A stretch of 64,000 nt of DNA, taken from assembly GCF_010731855.1 (NCBI RefSeq), contig NZ_AP022620.1:2232001-2296000 (forward strand). Reading direction: 5' to 3'. The notes under the pieces were generated by a model. That model was given only the letters and a program-made list of their open reading frames with translations. It made no database searches and was not told the origin of the DNA. This document shows, in pieces, positions 1-8,710 of the stretch. This DNA is from Mycolicibacterium anyangense. GTDB lineage: Bacteria > Actinomycetota > Actinomycetes > Mycobacteriales > Mycobacteriaceae. The position numbers were made by a program, and so were the translations under genes. Each line of letters begins with the position of its first letter. Position 1 is the first letter of the stretch.

Positions 1-1041
1 ATGTACGGCTTCATCATCGCCCTGCACCTGATCGGCTTCGGGGTCCTGTTCGCCTTCGTGGTACCCGAGCACTACCGGCTCGGCGGCGATCATCCGGTGT
101 TCAGCGTCGGCGTCGGAATCCTGGCCTATACGTTCGGATTACGGCACGCATTCGACGCCGACCACATCGCCGCGGTGGACAACACCACCCGCAAGCTCAT
201 CGCCGACAATCTGCACAACAGTGTGGACCGCAAACCCCTCTCGGTCGGATTCTGGTTCTCCCTGGGCCATTCCACCATCGTGTTCACACTGGCCTTCCTG
301 CTCTCGGTGGGCGTGCGGGCGCTCGTCGGCCCGGTCGAGGACGAGAACTCCCCGCTGCACACCATCACCGGCTTGATCGGCCCGTCGGTCTCCGGGGTGT
401 TCCTCTGGATCATCGGAATCCTGAATCTCATTGCCCTGCTGGGGATCATCAAGGTCTTCCGCGAGCTGCGGCAGGGCCGCTACGACGAGGCCGAGCTCGA
501 AAAGCAGCTGGACTCGCGCGGTTTCATGAACCGCTTCCTGGGTGGCCTGACCAAGTCGGTGACCAAGCCGTGGCACATCTACCCCGTCGGCGTGCTGTTC
601 GGCCTCGGCTTCGACACGGCCACCGAAGTGGGGCTGCTGGTGCTGGCCGGCGGCGCGGCCGCCTTCAACTTGCCCTTCTACGCCATTCTGGTGCTGCCGA
701 TCCTGTTCGCTGCCGGCATGTGCGTGATGGACACCACCGACGGCGTTTTCATGAACTACGCCTACGGCTGGGCCTTCGCCAAACCCGTCCGCAAGATCTT
801 CTACAACCTGACCATCACCAGCCTGTCGGTGGCTGTCGCCCTCATCATCGGCACGATCGAACTCGTGGGCGTCATCGCCGACCGGCTGCACATCGAATCC
901 GGGCCGCTGGCCGCGATTGCCGCCATCAACCTCGATTACGTCGGGTACATCATCGTCGCGCTGTTCCTGGTGTCCTGGCTGCTCGCCATGTCGATCTGGC
1001 GATTCGGCCGCATCGAGGAACGCTGGGCCGCCAATCTCTAG
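1..1041 (+). CDS. nicT: NiCoT-family nickel/cobalt permease (5' end may lie outside the window)
   Basis: High-affinity Ni2+/Co2+ uptake permease of the cytoplasmic membrane (NiCoT, HoxN/NixA family). The signature RHAFDADHIA lies at residues 48-57 in the second membrane segment and supplies the metal-selectivity histidines and aspartates. The rest is a series of hydrophobic helices around a charged cytoplasmic loop (residues about 150-180). The visible reading frame has 346 residues, whereas family members usually have 350-380. The first base of the window is an ATG, so the true start may be upstream and a short N-terminal piece may be missing. The stop overlaps the convergent uppP stop by four bases. 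It probably feeds urease, hydrogenase or cobalamin enzymes, but none is encoded nearby. Confidence 0.9.
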   Translation: MYGFIIALHLIGFGVLFAFVVPEHYRLGGDHPVFSVGVGILAYTFGLRHAFDADHIAAVDNTTRKLIADNLHNSVDRKPLSVGFWFSLGHSTIVFTLAFLLSVGVRALVGPVEDENSPLHTITGLIGPSVSGVFLWIIGILNLIALLGIIKVFRELRQGRYDEAELEKQLDSRGFMNRFLGGLTKSVTKPWHIYPVGVLFGLGFDTATEVGLLVLAGGAAAFNLPFYAILVLPILFAAGMCVMDTTDGVFMNYAYGWAFAKPVRKIFYNLTITSLSVAVALIIGTIELVGVIADRLHIESGPLAAIAAINLDYVGYIIVALFLVSWLLAMSIWRFGRIEERWAANL

Positions 1042-1922
1042 TGCAGCGTGAGCCAGGCCAGGCTCAGTCCGCCGAAGACGACGCAGTAGATCGCGAACGG
1101 CGTCAGGGTGCGGGTCTCGAAGTACCGGGTGAGGAATCGCACTGCCAGGTAGGCGGCGACGAAGGACGCCACGCTCCCGGCGATCACCTGACCGCCGATG
1201 CCATCGCCCGCCGGGCCGAACAGGTCGGGGATCTTGAAGACGCCGGCAGCCAGGATGATCGGCGTGGCCAGCAGGAATGAGAAGCGGGCGGCCTCCTCGT
1301 GGGACAGACCGCGCCACAGCCCGGCGGCCATCGTGACACCGGAGCGGCTGATGCCCGGCAGCAGCGCCAGGATCTGCGCGCTGCCGATGAGCACACCCTG
1401 GGGCAGCGGTTGGCGGGCCAGACGCTCGTCGATGTCGCCGCCCACCGCCGGCGCCGGGGTCGCCGCGCGCCGCAGCCGCTCGGCACCGTAGAGCAGCAGG
1501 CCATTGGCGATCAGGAAAGCCGCGGCGGGAATCGGCTTTCCCAGGGTGGTGCGGAACAGATGGTCCAGCGCCACGCCGACCAGCCCGACCGGGATGGTCG
1601 CCAAAATGATCTGCCACGCAAGCCGTTCGGCGCTGGTGGCGATGCGCCGGTGACGCACCGAGGAGACGAACCCGCCGACGATCGAGACCCAATCACGCCA
1701 GAAGAACACCAGCAGCGCCGCTGCCGTCGCGACATGCAATCCGACGATGAACGCCAGATACGGCGACTGGGGTGCCGAGACGTTGAGATCCCGCGCCCAG
1801 CCCCCGCCGACCAGAGCCGGGACCAAGACGGCGTGGCCGAGGCTGGAGACCGGGAACAGCTCGGTGACGCCTTGGAAGAGGCCGACGACGACGGCTTCGA
1901 GGTAACTGAGGTGGGAACTCAT
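1038..1922 (-). CDS. uppP: Undecaprenyl-diphosphatase (BacA/UppP)
   Basis: Integral membrane phosphatase that converts undecaprenyl (in mycobacteria decaprenyl) pyrophosphate to the monophosphate, recycling the lipid carrier for peptidoglycan and arabinogalactan precursors; it confers bacitracin tolerance when abundant. Both family motifs are present: ELFPVSSLGH at residues 21-30 (consensus ExxPVSSxGH) and PGISRSG near residue 190, which form the active site. Length is 294 residues with several hydrophobic helices. The reading frame stays open further upstream, but ATG at 1922 (MSSHLSYLE) gives the normal family N-terminus, and the extension is arginine-rich and unlike the family. It converges on the nickel permease with a four-base stop overlap. 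Confidence 0.95.
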   Translation of the reverse strand: MSSHLSYLEAVVVGLFQGVTELFPVSSLGHAVLVPALVGGGWARDLNVSAPQSPYLAFIVGLHVATAAALLVFFWRDWVSIVGGFVSSVRHRRIATSAERLAWQIILATIPVGLVGVALDHLFRTTLGKPIPAAAFLIANGLLLYGAERLRRAATPAPAVGGDIDERLARQPLPQGVLIGSAQILALLPGISRSGVTMAAGLWRGLSHEEAARFSFLLATPIILAAGVFKIPDLFGPAGDGIGGQVIAGSVASFVAAYLAVRFLTRYFETRTLTPFAIYCVVFGGLSLAWLTLH

Positions 1923-2146
1923 GAGAAGTGGGTACGCCCTTGTTTCGCTGTCTCGACGCGCTTCGGTGCGACGCTCGGCCCTGCGAAAACTACCGCGACG
2001 GCACGGCGTGGACCAACTGCTCACAGCGACTTGCCAGCCCCGGTTCGCCGGGGGCGCGGCGGTGGTCAGATACCCGCTATCACCGGTCGCAACCTCAGGG
2101 ACTACGTTTCTGCTGGGGCGCTGGACGAACTACTCAGGAGGCACCA

Positions 2147-2500
2147 GTGAGCGACCACGAAGTGAAAATGATCATCCTGTCGACCGACGACCTCGATGAG
2201 TCGATCCGCTTCTACGGCGACACCCTGGGCATGGCAGTGAAGTTCCGCGACGGCACCCATTTCGCCGCACTCGACGGCGGTCCCATCACCCTGGCCCTGG
2301 CCACCGAGATCGACCACCCGATTCCCGGTCAAGTCGTGGTCGGCATCAAGACGGCCGACGTCGACGCCGCCGCCAAGGCCGTCGAGGAGAGCGGCGGCGG
2401 GATCGTGAAGGGCCCCTACGACGACGCCCATGAGCGTCGTGCCGTCGTCTATGACAACAAGGGCAACGGCATCGTGTTCTACAGCCCGCTCAAGCGTTAG
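2147..2500 (+). CDS. VOC/glyoxalase-fold protein
   Basis: Small 117-residue protein of the vicinal oxygen chelate fold (glyoxalase/bleomycin-resistance/dioxygenase superfamily). A single beta-alpha-beta-beta-beta module repeats in weak form: IILSTDDLDESIRFYGDTLG at the N-terminus and a second half with VVGIKTADVDAAAKAVEESG. The end KGNGIVFYSPL matches the usual terminal strand. I chose GTG at 2147 because the Shine-Dalgarno CAGGAGG (2135-2141) sits five bases upstream; the frame is open further upstream but that part is arginine/serine-rich and unlike a VOC domain. Substrate is unknown. The roughly 220 bases between it and uppP hold no other gene that I can support. Confidence 0.8.
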   Translation: MSDHEVKMIILSTDDLDESIRFYGDTLGMAVKFRDGTHFAALDGGPITLALATEIDHPIPGQVVVGIKTADVDAAAKAVEESGGGIVKGPYDDAHERRAVVYDNKGNGIVFYSPLKR

Positions 2501-3566
2501 GCCGGTCCAGCTACCACGGTGTCACCGCCGCCGACCCGCTTGACGCTGTACATCGCCTCGTCCGCCCGACGCAGGATCGCATCCAGTTGGGGGCGCGACG
2601 CGGACAACGATTCCCAGGCGACGCCGATGCTGCACTGCAACGGCAACCCTTCTGCGTCACGAAGATTCAGGCTGCGCACCCGGTCCACGAAACCGTCGAG
2701 GTCGGATCCGTTCGCGAGCGCGGCGACGAGCACGAATTCGTCACCACCGATACGGGCGGCGATGTCCTCGGCGCGCACAGCTCGCGTCAGCTGGCGGGCG
2801 GCCGCGCGCAGCATGGCGTCGCCGCTGGGATGTCCATGGTCGTCGTTGAACTGCTTGAACCCGTCGAGGTCGATCACGACCACCACCAGGACTGTGCCGG
2901 GCTGACTTCTGTCCAGGAGCGCGTCTGTGCCCGCGTACAGTCCGCGGCGGTTCAGCAGCCCGGTCAGCGGATCACGATTGGCCACGTCGGCCGTGGCGCG
3001 TAGGCCCGTGCGGGTGCCCTGGATGGCCACCGCCGCGATCACCGGCATCACCACCACCGTGGTCATCGCCGGCAGGAAGTACAGCGAGAGTTCGGCCAGC
3101 GTCGCGCCGTCCCAGCGCACGCCCATCCAGGTGAACGCGGCGATCACCGCGGTGCCGAACAGACAGTGCAGGCGCAGCACGCGGTAGCCCAGCAGCACCG
3201 CCGCGAACACCCCGAGCAGGCACATGTACACCGCACCTGACAACCGCGCCTCGGGTGCCGCAGCACAGCAGCCGACGCCGCCAGCGCGACATCCCCCCAC
3301 CCGACGAACAACATCGCCGACCGGTATCCGGGCCACGGCCTGGCCAGCCACGCGACACCGATGACAACTGCGGAGACCAGCAGCGCGAGGTGAACGAATC
3401 GGGCGAGCACACCCTGCGGCCCGAGCGGCTGGATGCTGTGGAACTGCTCGACCGCGCTGAGCAGACCCAGACTGATGCACGCGACGCCGATGAAGACCCT
3501 GATCGGGCCAAGGTAGCCAGTGTCGCGCAGCACCGCCGTAGAGGTGGCGAACTCCCGTTCACCCAT
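2497..3566 (-). pseudogene. Membrane-anchored diguanylate cyclase (GGDEF), broken by one-base frameshift
   Basis: GGDEF-domain protein that would make cyclic di-GMP from GTP. The N-terminal part (frame starting ATG 3566, MGEREFATST) is hydrophobic with several membrane segments; the C-terminal half (2497 to about 3255) carries the cyclase domain with intact RIGGDEF and the inhibitory-site motif RAED exactly five residues before GGDEF. The two halves lie in different frames. Adding one G to the GGG run at 3253-3255 joins them as RHP-EARLSG into about 356 residues, so one base is missing here. This is either a sequencing/assembly error or a real inactivation. The start lies nine bases after the carbamate-kinase fusion gene, so it could be the last cistron of that operon. 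Confidence 0.8.
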
Positions 3567-3575
3567 CGGGTGAGG

Positions 3576-4949
3576 TTACCCCAGGCCCTCCGCGGCGGTA
3601 TACGCACGCCAGCCGCCGTGCTGGCTGATCTCACGCTGTCCCTCGACCAGCGCCGGCTCACCGATCACGCCGAGAACCGTTGCGCCGTCGGCGAGATTGA
3701 CCTTCCCGATCGACAGGCCGGGTGGTTCGTTCAGCAGGATTCCCGCCAGCCCGGCGGCCGGCACCGACCACACCTCGACCGCGACCGCCACCCCCGAGCC
3801 GTCGGTCACCCTGATCATCGCGGGGTGCTCGTCGTTGATCGTCCAGATCCGGTAGACGGGTTCGGTGGTCGTCTCCCGGATGAACGTCGCACCGGCGGCC
3901 GCCATGTTCGGCGACAGCTTGAGTCCGCGCATCAGAGTTCCGTTGACGGCCAACAACACTGCGCCGCCGTCGGTAACGTCCGGCGCGGGCTCGGGCACCG
4001 CATCGCCGACGATCCGGGTCCCGGAGGTGCCGGCCAGGATCGCCGGAATCTCCTCGGCGGCGCCGATGACACCGGTGGCACCCGGAGTGCCGGCGACGAA
4101 GTCGGCGACGGCCTCGACCTTGGGTTCCATCGAGCCCTTGCCGAACTGACCGGAGGCGATGTACTGCCGGGCCTCGTCGACGGTGATGGTGTCGAGCCAC
4201 GTCTCCTCGGGTGTGCCGAAACCGATCGCCACCCGCGGTACACCGGTCGGGATCATCAACAGCTCGGCACCCAGATCATGGGCGAGCAGACCGGAGGCAA
4301 TGTCCTTGTCCACCACGGCTTCCACACCGGTCACGGTGCCGTCGGCGGCCACACTCACCGGGATCCCACCGCCGCCGACGGCCACCACGATCGCGCCGTC
4401 GTCCAGCAGCTTGCGGATCAGCTCGGTCTCCAGGATAGCGGTCGGCCGGGGCGAGGCCACGGTGCGGCGCCACCCTCGCCCGGCGTCCTCGGCGATCGTC
4501 CAGCCCAGCGCCGCCGCCAACTGCGTGGCCTTGGTCTGCTCCAGGAACGATCCGACCGGCTTGGTCGGATTCTCGAAGGCCGGGTCGTCCAGGCTGACCA
4601 CCGAATGCGTGACGACGGCGACCACCGGCCGCGACAGCCCTCGACGGGCGAGTTCGTTGCGCAACGCCTTGACGAACATGTACCCGATGGCACCCTGGGT
4701 GTCGGCGACGGCGTAGTCGACCGGCACCGGGTCGACCTCGTCGGACGCCAACTCCGAACGACGCAGGATGAAGCCGACCTGCGGTCCGTTGCCATGGGAG
4801 ACAACGAGTTTCCAGCCCTGCTCGACCATGTCGATCAGCGGCGGCACGGTACGGCTGACAGTGTCGTACTGCTGCGGGATGGAGTCGTGCTCGGCATCGG
4901 TGACCAGAGCGTTGCCACCGAATGCGACGATTGCGGTTCCCACACTCAC
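3576..4949 (-). CDS. Carbamate kinase fused to an allophanate-hydrolase C-terminal-like domain
   Basis: Residues 1 to about 320 are a complete carbamate kinase (carbamoyl phosphate + ADP = carbamate + ATP): GGNAL at 11-15, SHGNGPQVG, DTQGAIGYM, VAVGGGGIPV, VVDKDIASGLLA and the terminal GTSGTRIV. Usual carbamate kinases stop there at about 310 residues. This one continues to 457 with a second domain beginning near residue 330: VNGTLMRGLKL, an acidic middle (AVEVWSVPAAGLAGIL) and PPGLSIGKVNLADGATVLGV, the pattern I recognise from the C-terminal domain of allophanate hydrolases (AtzF/DUR1,2), which act on N-carboxycarbamate. GTG start overlaps the DUF1116 stop by four bases (GTGA). Last intact gene of the FdrA operon. 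Kinase assignment is firm; the C-domain name rests on motif memory. Confidence 0.85.
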   Translation of the reverse strand: MSVGTAIVAFGGNALVTDAEHDSIPQQYDTVSRTVPPLIDMVEQGWKLVVSHGNGPQVGFILRRSELASDEVDPVPVDYAVADTQGAIGYMFVKALRNELARRGLSRPVVAVVTHSVVSLDDPAFENPTKPVGSFLEQTKATQLAAALGWTIAEDAGRGWRRTVASPRPTAILETELIRKLLDDGAIVVAVGGGGIPVSVAADGTVTGVEAVVDKDIASGLLAHDLGAELLMIPTGVPRVAIGFGTPEETWLDTITVDEARQYIASGQFGKGSMEPKVEAVADFVAGTPGATGVIGAAEEIPAILAGTSGTRIVGDAVPEPAPDVTDGGAVLLAVNGTLMRGLKLSPNMAAAGATFIRETTTEPVYRIWTINDEHPAMIRVTDGSGVAVAVEVWSVPAAGLAGILLNEPPGLSIGKVNLADGATVLGVIGEPALVEGQREISQHGGWRAYTAAEGLG

Positions 4950-6355
4950 TCCAGTCCTGCCGCCAGCGCGGCCAGTGCATCGTTGAAACAGTCCATCGGT
5001 GCGGTGGTGATACCGGCACCGATCTGGCCGACACCGGCCTGCCGGTGCGCGATACCGGTGTTGATGATCGGCAGCACACCGGAGTCCACCACCAGCCGGG
5101 CGTCGATTCCGGCGGGTGTGCCACCGAAGTTCAACGGCGGCAACGTGAATGCCGGGTTGGACCCCAGCGTGATGGTCAGCATCCGGCGGCTGTTCGCGGT
5201 CGCATCGGCCGGGGTGCCCCCGACGAACTGGACGATCGCCGGCGAGGCGGCCATCGCGAACCCACCGAGCCCGTTGGTCTCGGTGATCGCGGAGTCACCG
5301 AGGTCGGCGGCGGCGTCATCGACCGTGTATCCCGGAAAATACAGTCCGTCAACGGGATTGGCCGGCGCCTGGAACCATTGGTCGCCGGTTCCGGACAGCT
5401 TGATGCCGAAGTTCACCCCGTTGCGGGCCATCACAGTCACCATGCTGCTGCCTGGCACCCCGGCGGCGGCATCGGTCATCGACTTGCAGGCGGCCATCGA
5501 GATGTTGAGGAAGAAGTGGTCGTTGCTCGCGACGAATTCCAGTGCCCGGCGTACCGCATCGGAGGGCACATCGGAGCCCAACAGCGACAGCGTGAGCCGC
5601 TTGAACAGCAGCGCCGAGGCTGCCGCGTTGCGATTGTGCAGCTCGTCACCCATGTGAAGGGCCTGTGCCATCAGAGGTTTGAGGTCCGGATCGGCCAAGC
5701 CGCGCACCGCGATCTGCATGGTCGAGAAGAAGTCGGTGCCCAGCCATCGCAACCGGTCCAGCACATCCGCGGAGTTGGCGCCAAACCGCAACACCTTGCC
5801 GAGACCTTCGTTGAGGTTGCAGTAGGCCCGGTTTCCGGCTGCAGTGTTCTCCACCACCCACACCGGCATCGACGGGCTGATGATGCCGGCCATCGGGCCG
5901 ACGGCACTGTGTTCGTGGCACGGCTCCAGCGCCACCGCGCCACTGGCAGCGAGCTTCTCGGCGGCCGCCAGATCGTCGGCCCATCCTTCGTAGAGGATCG
6001 CTCCGGCGATCGCGCCCTGCTGTGGTCCACACATGTCCGGCCAGGCGATCGGCGGCCCGGAGTGCAGGATGCGCCGCTCCCCCGGGCCCAGCCCGGGAAT
6101 CGCCTCGGTCGCCCGGACCAGGTCGACCAGCCGGGGCTGAGCGGCCAGATAGCGGTCGTAGGCGGTGCGGTTGGCCTCCTCGATGCGGGGATCACCGACC
6201 AGCGTGGCCAGCGTCCAGCCCAGTGCCGCATCCGCTCCCGCAGGTGGCGCCCAGGTGATGTTGGTGACCCGGCCGCCGGCGGCGGTGACATTGTTGGCGA
6301 AGCCCTGCAAGCCGACGTTGACGACGTTGAGGTCTTCTTCGAACAGCTTCTTCAC
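4946..6355 (-). CDS. DUF1116 family protein (YlbE/AllG-like carbamoyltransferase subunit)
   Basis: Protein of 469 residues matching the DUF1116 family: MKKLFEEDLNVVNVGLQGFA at the start, then the conserved block around ALEPCHEHSAVGPMAGI and the asparagine-rich stretch NLNEGLGKVLRFGANSADV. In E. coli the homologue YlbE (AllG) works with FdrA (AllF) and a third protein (AllH, DUF2877) as oxamate carbamoyltransferase, which splits oxalurate with phosphate into oxamate and carbamoyl phosphate. Here the gene is translationally coupled on both sides: its GTG start overlaps the fdrA stop by four bases and its stop overlaps the carbamate kinase start by four bases. I infer a carbamoyl-transfer subunit, substrate not proven. 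No DUF2877 gene is in the window. Confidence 0.8.
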   Translation of the reverse strand: MKKLFEEDLNVVNVGLQGFANNVTAAGGRVTNITWAPPAGADAALGWTLATLVGDPRIEEANRTAYDRYLAAQPRLVDLVRATEAIPGLGPGERRILHSGPPIAWPDMCGPQQGAIAGAILYEGWADDLAAAEKLAASGAVALEPCHEHSAVGPMAGIISPSMPVWVVENTAAGNRAYCNLNEGLGKVLRFGANSADVLDRLRWLGTDFFSTMQIAVRGLADPDLKPLMAQALHMGDELHNRNAAASALLFKRLTLSLLGSDVPSDAVRRALEFVASNDHFFLNISMAACKSMTDAAAGVPGSSMVTVMARNGVNFGIKLSGTGDQWFQAPANPVDGLYFPGYTVDDAAADLGDSAITETNGLGGFAMAASPAIVQFVGGTPADATANSRRMLTITLGSNPAFTLPPLNFGGTPAGIDARLVVDSGVLPIINTGIAHRQAGVGQIGAGITTAPMDCFNDALAALAAGLE

Positions 6356-7914
6356 GGGGTGACTCCTTGGCGCTCGGCGATCAGTGCCGCCGACCAGACG
6401 GCCGCCTCGGCGTTGCTCGAAGCCACCAGTACACCGGCCGCCTTGAGACCGGCGACGGCCTTGGCGCGGTCCTGGGGATCCAGGTCGGTACCGCAGACAT
6501 AGCCGATGAAGGCGACGGTGCGACCTTCGGCGCGGGCCTTGGCCTTCGAGCTGCCGATGATCGAGATCAGTTCGGCGGTCGGGTCATCGGCGCTTCCGTA
6601 CCCGAGCACCACGTCGAACAGCACGACCGCCGTGGTTGGGTCGGCGACTTCATCGCGGATGCGGGCATCCTTCTGCGACGGGTCGATCATGGGATGTGGT
6701 CTGCCCTGGGTGAATTCGTCATCGCCCATGTCGACGATGGTGTTCTGGACGCTGGTGCGGATGTCGGTCAGCGCGGCGTTGCCCGTCACCGGGGTGTTGG
6801 AGTACGCCGAGATGTCGCGGGCCCGGTGCACCAATTGTGCTTCGTAGCAGAAGGTGCCCCCGGAGAAGATGCCGCGCACGTAGCGCTGGCTCGGAGCCAT
6901 CGACCGGGCCAGATCGCTCAGGACGCGGCGCACGTCATTGGAGATCACGATGTCCCCGGTGCGCGGCTGGTCCCCGCGCGCCAGGTCGACGGCCATATCG
7001 GCCGCCTGTGCCAGGTAGGCCGCGCCGTACACGCCGTTGCGGGTGACCGAGGTGGGATCAGCGCCGAGGAAGATGACGACGACGGGCTTGTCGCTTGCTT
7101 CGGCGGCGGCGAGGACCTTTGCCGCGACGTCGGGCGACGGGGGTTTGGACACCAGCACGATCACCGAGGTGCCAGGGTCGGCGCCGAGCGCGGCCAGTCC
7201 GTGCAGCATGGAGATGCCCCCGATGGCGTCGGCCAGATCATGTCCGCCGGTGCCCAGCGCCTGCGAGATCCCCGAGCCGTTCTGGTGCACCCGGACGGTG
7301 ACCTCCTGGGTGCCGGTGCCCGACGCGCCGACCACGCCGATCGGGCCGCGCCGCACCACGTTCGCGAAACCGAGCGGAATGCCGTTGACGATCGAGGTGC
7401 CGCAGTCCGGACCCATCACCATCAGGTCGACCTCACGGGCGTATTGCTTGAGCGCGAGTTCGGCTTCGGGGCTGACGTTGTCGCTGAACACCATGACGTC
7501 CAGACCCAGCCGCAGCGCCTTCATCGCCTCGGCGGCCGCGTAGTCGCCGGGGACCGAGATCAGGGCGAGGTTGAGCGCCGGGTCCTTGGCCACGGCGGTC
7601 TGGATGCTGGTGACCGGTGCCGCAGCAACGGCCTCATCACCTCCGCCGCCGGATGCGGCCGACAGCAGCGAGTCGGCCAGTGCGAGCGCCTCCGCGCAGG
7701 CTTCCTCGGTGCCCGAGACGGCGACGACGAGGTCGTTGGGCCGCACCTCGAAGGTCCCGAGACCCGCCTGGGCGAGGTTGACCACATTGGTGGCCGAGGC
7801 CATCACCACCGAGGCGGCGGTGATCCCTTGCACCGAGGTGACCTGTGCCGAGACCGTCATCAAGGACACCGAGTCCTTGTAGAGGTTGGGGTAGAACCGT
7901 GAACTGGTGGCCAT
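6352..7914 (-). CDS. fdrA: FdrA-like protein (succinyl-CoA-ligase-fold carbamoyltransferase subunit)
   Basis: Protein of 520 residues of the FdrA family, which has a Rossmann CoA-binding-like domain and a ligase-like domain related to succinyl-CoA synthetase. Visible hallmarks are the N-terminal RFYPNLYKDSVSLM, the GPDCGTSIVNGIPLGFAN block near residues 160-185, the loop GVVGASGTGTQEV and the LGTGGHDLADAIGG stretch. E. coli FdrA (AllF) is a subunit of oxamate carbamoyltransferase in anaerobic allantoin breakdown. Here it follows the amidohydrolase gene with a three-base gap and overlaps DUF1116 by four bases, so the three products are probably made in fixed ratio. No allantoin genes (allantoinase, allantoate amidohydrolase) are close, so a substrate other than oxalurate is possible. 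Confidence 0.85.
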   Translation of the reverse strand: MATSSRFYPNLYKDSVSLMTVSAQVTSVQGITAASVVMASATNVVNLAQAGLGTFEVRPNDLVVAVSGTEEACAEALALADSLLSAASGGGGDEAVAAAPVTSIQTAVAKDPALNLALISVPGDYAAAEAMKALRLGLDVMVFSDNVSPEAELALKQYAREVDLMVMGPDCGTSIVNGIPLGFANVVRRGPIGVVGASGTGTQEVTVRVHQNGSGISQALGTGGHDLADAIGGISMLHGLAALGADPGTSVIVLVSKPPSPDVAAKVLAAAEASDKPVVVIFLGADPTSVTRNGVYGAAYLAQAADMAVDLARGDQPRTGDIVISNDVRRVLSDLARSMAPSQRYVRGIFSGGTFCYEAQLVHRARDISAYSNTPVTGNAALTDIRTSVQNTIVDMGDDEFTQGRPHPMIDPSQKDARIRDEVADPTTAVVLFDVVLGYGSADDPTAELISIIGSSKAKARAEGRTVAFIGYVCGTDLDPQDRAKAVAGLKAAGVLVASSNAEAAVWSAALIAERQGVTP

Positions 7915-7917
7915 TCG

Positions 7918-8577
7918 TCAGGACACCGCGGCCAGGAAGCGCTCGGAGTCCGAGACCCAGCCGAAGATCCCGCCCTGGGCCTTGATCATCTCCAGCGCCA
8001 CCCGCTGGAACTCAGGGAAATAGGAGGCCACACCGTCGGAGAGCACCACACATTCATAGCCGCGATCATTGGCCTCTCGCACGGTGGTGTGTACACACAC
8101 CTCGGTGGTGACACCGCAGACCACCAGGGTCTTGATGCCGCGGTCGGCGAGGATCTGGGCGAAGTCGGTGGCGTGGAAGGTTCCCTTGCCGGGTTTGTCG
8201 ATCACGGGTTCACCCTCGATGGGGTAGAGCTCGTCGATGATGTCGTGGCCCTGCTCGCCGCGCACCAGGATCCGGCCCATGGGGCCGGGCTCACCGATGA
8301 AGGTCTTGCCGCCGCGGTGCAGCTTGGCGCTGGGACAGTCCGACAGGTCGGGGCGGTGCCCTTCCCGGGTGTGCACCACCAGCATCCCGATCTCGCGGGC
8401 GCGGTGCAGCACCCGCTGGATCGGCTCGACGGCTGCGAGCAGCAGCGAGGTGTCGTTGCCGAGCGCTTCACCGAAGCCGCCGGGAAGGACGAAGTCCCGT
8501 TGCATGTCGATGATGACCAGCGCGGTGCTGTCCACGTCGAAGTCCAGGGGGAAAGGTTCTGCGTCGATCGTGGGCAT
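7918..8577 (-). CDS. Isochorismatase-fold cysteine amidohydrolase (biuret-hydrolase-like)
   Basis: Cysteine hydrolase of 219 residues. The triad is visible: Asp24 in VIIDMQRDF, the lysine in IDKPGKGTF and the cysteine in [20 protein letters not shown] (about residue 165). The C-terminal block [19 protein letters not shown] resembles what I recall for biuret hydrolase (BiuH) and related ureido-compound amidases, which release ammonia; biuret would give allophanate. First gene of the operon. ATG at 8577 is preceded by AAGGGA at a good distance; a TTG three bases earlier is less likely. Divergent from the acyltransferase across about 130 bases. Exact substrate is inferred from family resemblance; N-carbamoylsarcosine, ureidoacrylate and triuret amidases share the fold. 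Confidence 0.82.
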   Translation of the reverse strand: MPTIDAEPFPLDFDVDSTALVIIDMQRDFVLPGGFGEALGNDTSLLLAAVEPIQRVLHRAREIGMLVVHTREGHRPDLSDCPSAKLHRGGKTFIGEPGPMGRILVRGEQGHDIIDELYPIEGEPVIDKPGKGTFHATDFAQILADRGIKTLVVCGVTTEVCVHTTVREANDRGYECVVLSDGVASYFPEFQRVALEMIKAQGGIFGWVSDSERFLAAVS

Positions 8578-8710
8578 CAAAAGTCCCTTCTGACAAGCAC
8601 CGGAGCTGGGCCGCTCAATTCAATCGCAACTATCAGCTCTGCGCCTGCCGTCATTAGGGGCGGCGTGGCTACGTGGCCACCGGCCGATCGGCGGGAACAA
8701 TGGGCGCATC

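Noticed and set aside
139..1692. Minus-strand frame of 517 codons over nicT and uppP
   Set aside because: It overlaps two well-supported genes in other frames and its translation is low-complexity with no family resemblance.
1928..2146. N-terminal extension of the VOC protein
   Set aside because: The frame is open but the residues do not look like a VOC domain, and a strong ribosome site precedes GTG 2147.
3576..8577. Allantoin-degradation operon
   Set aside because: FdrA and DUF1116 occur in allantoin clusters, but no allantoinase, allantoate amidohydrolase or ureidoglycolate dehydrogenase is present, so oxalurate as substrate is not favoured.
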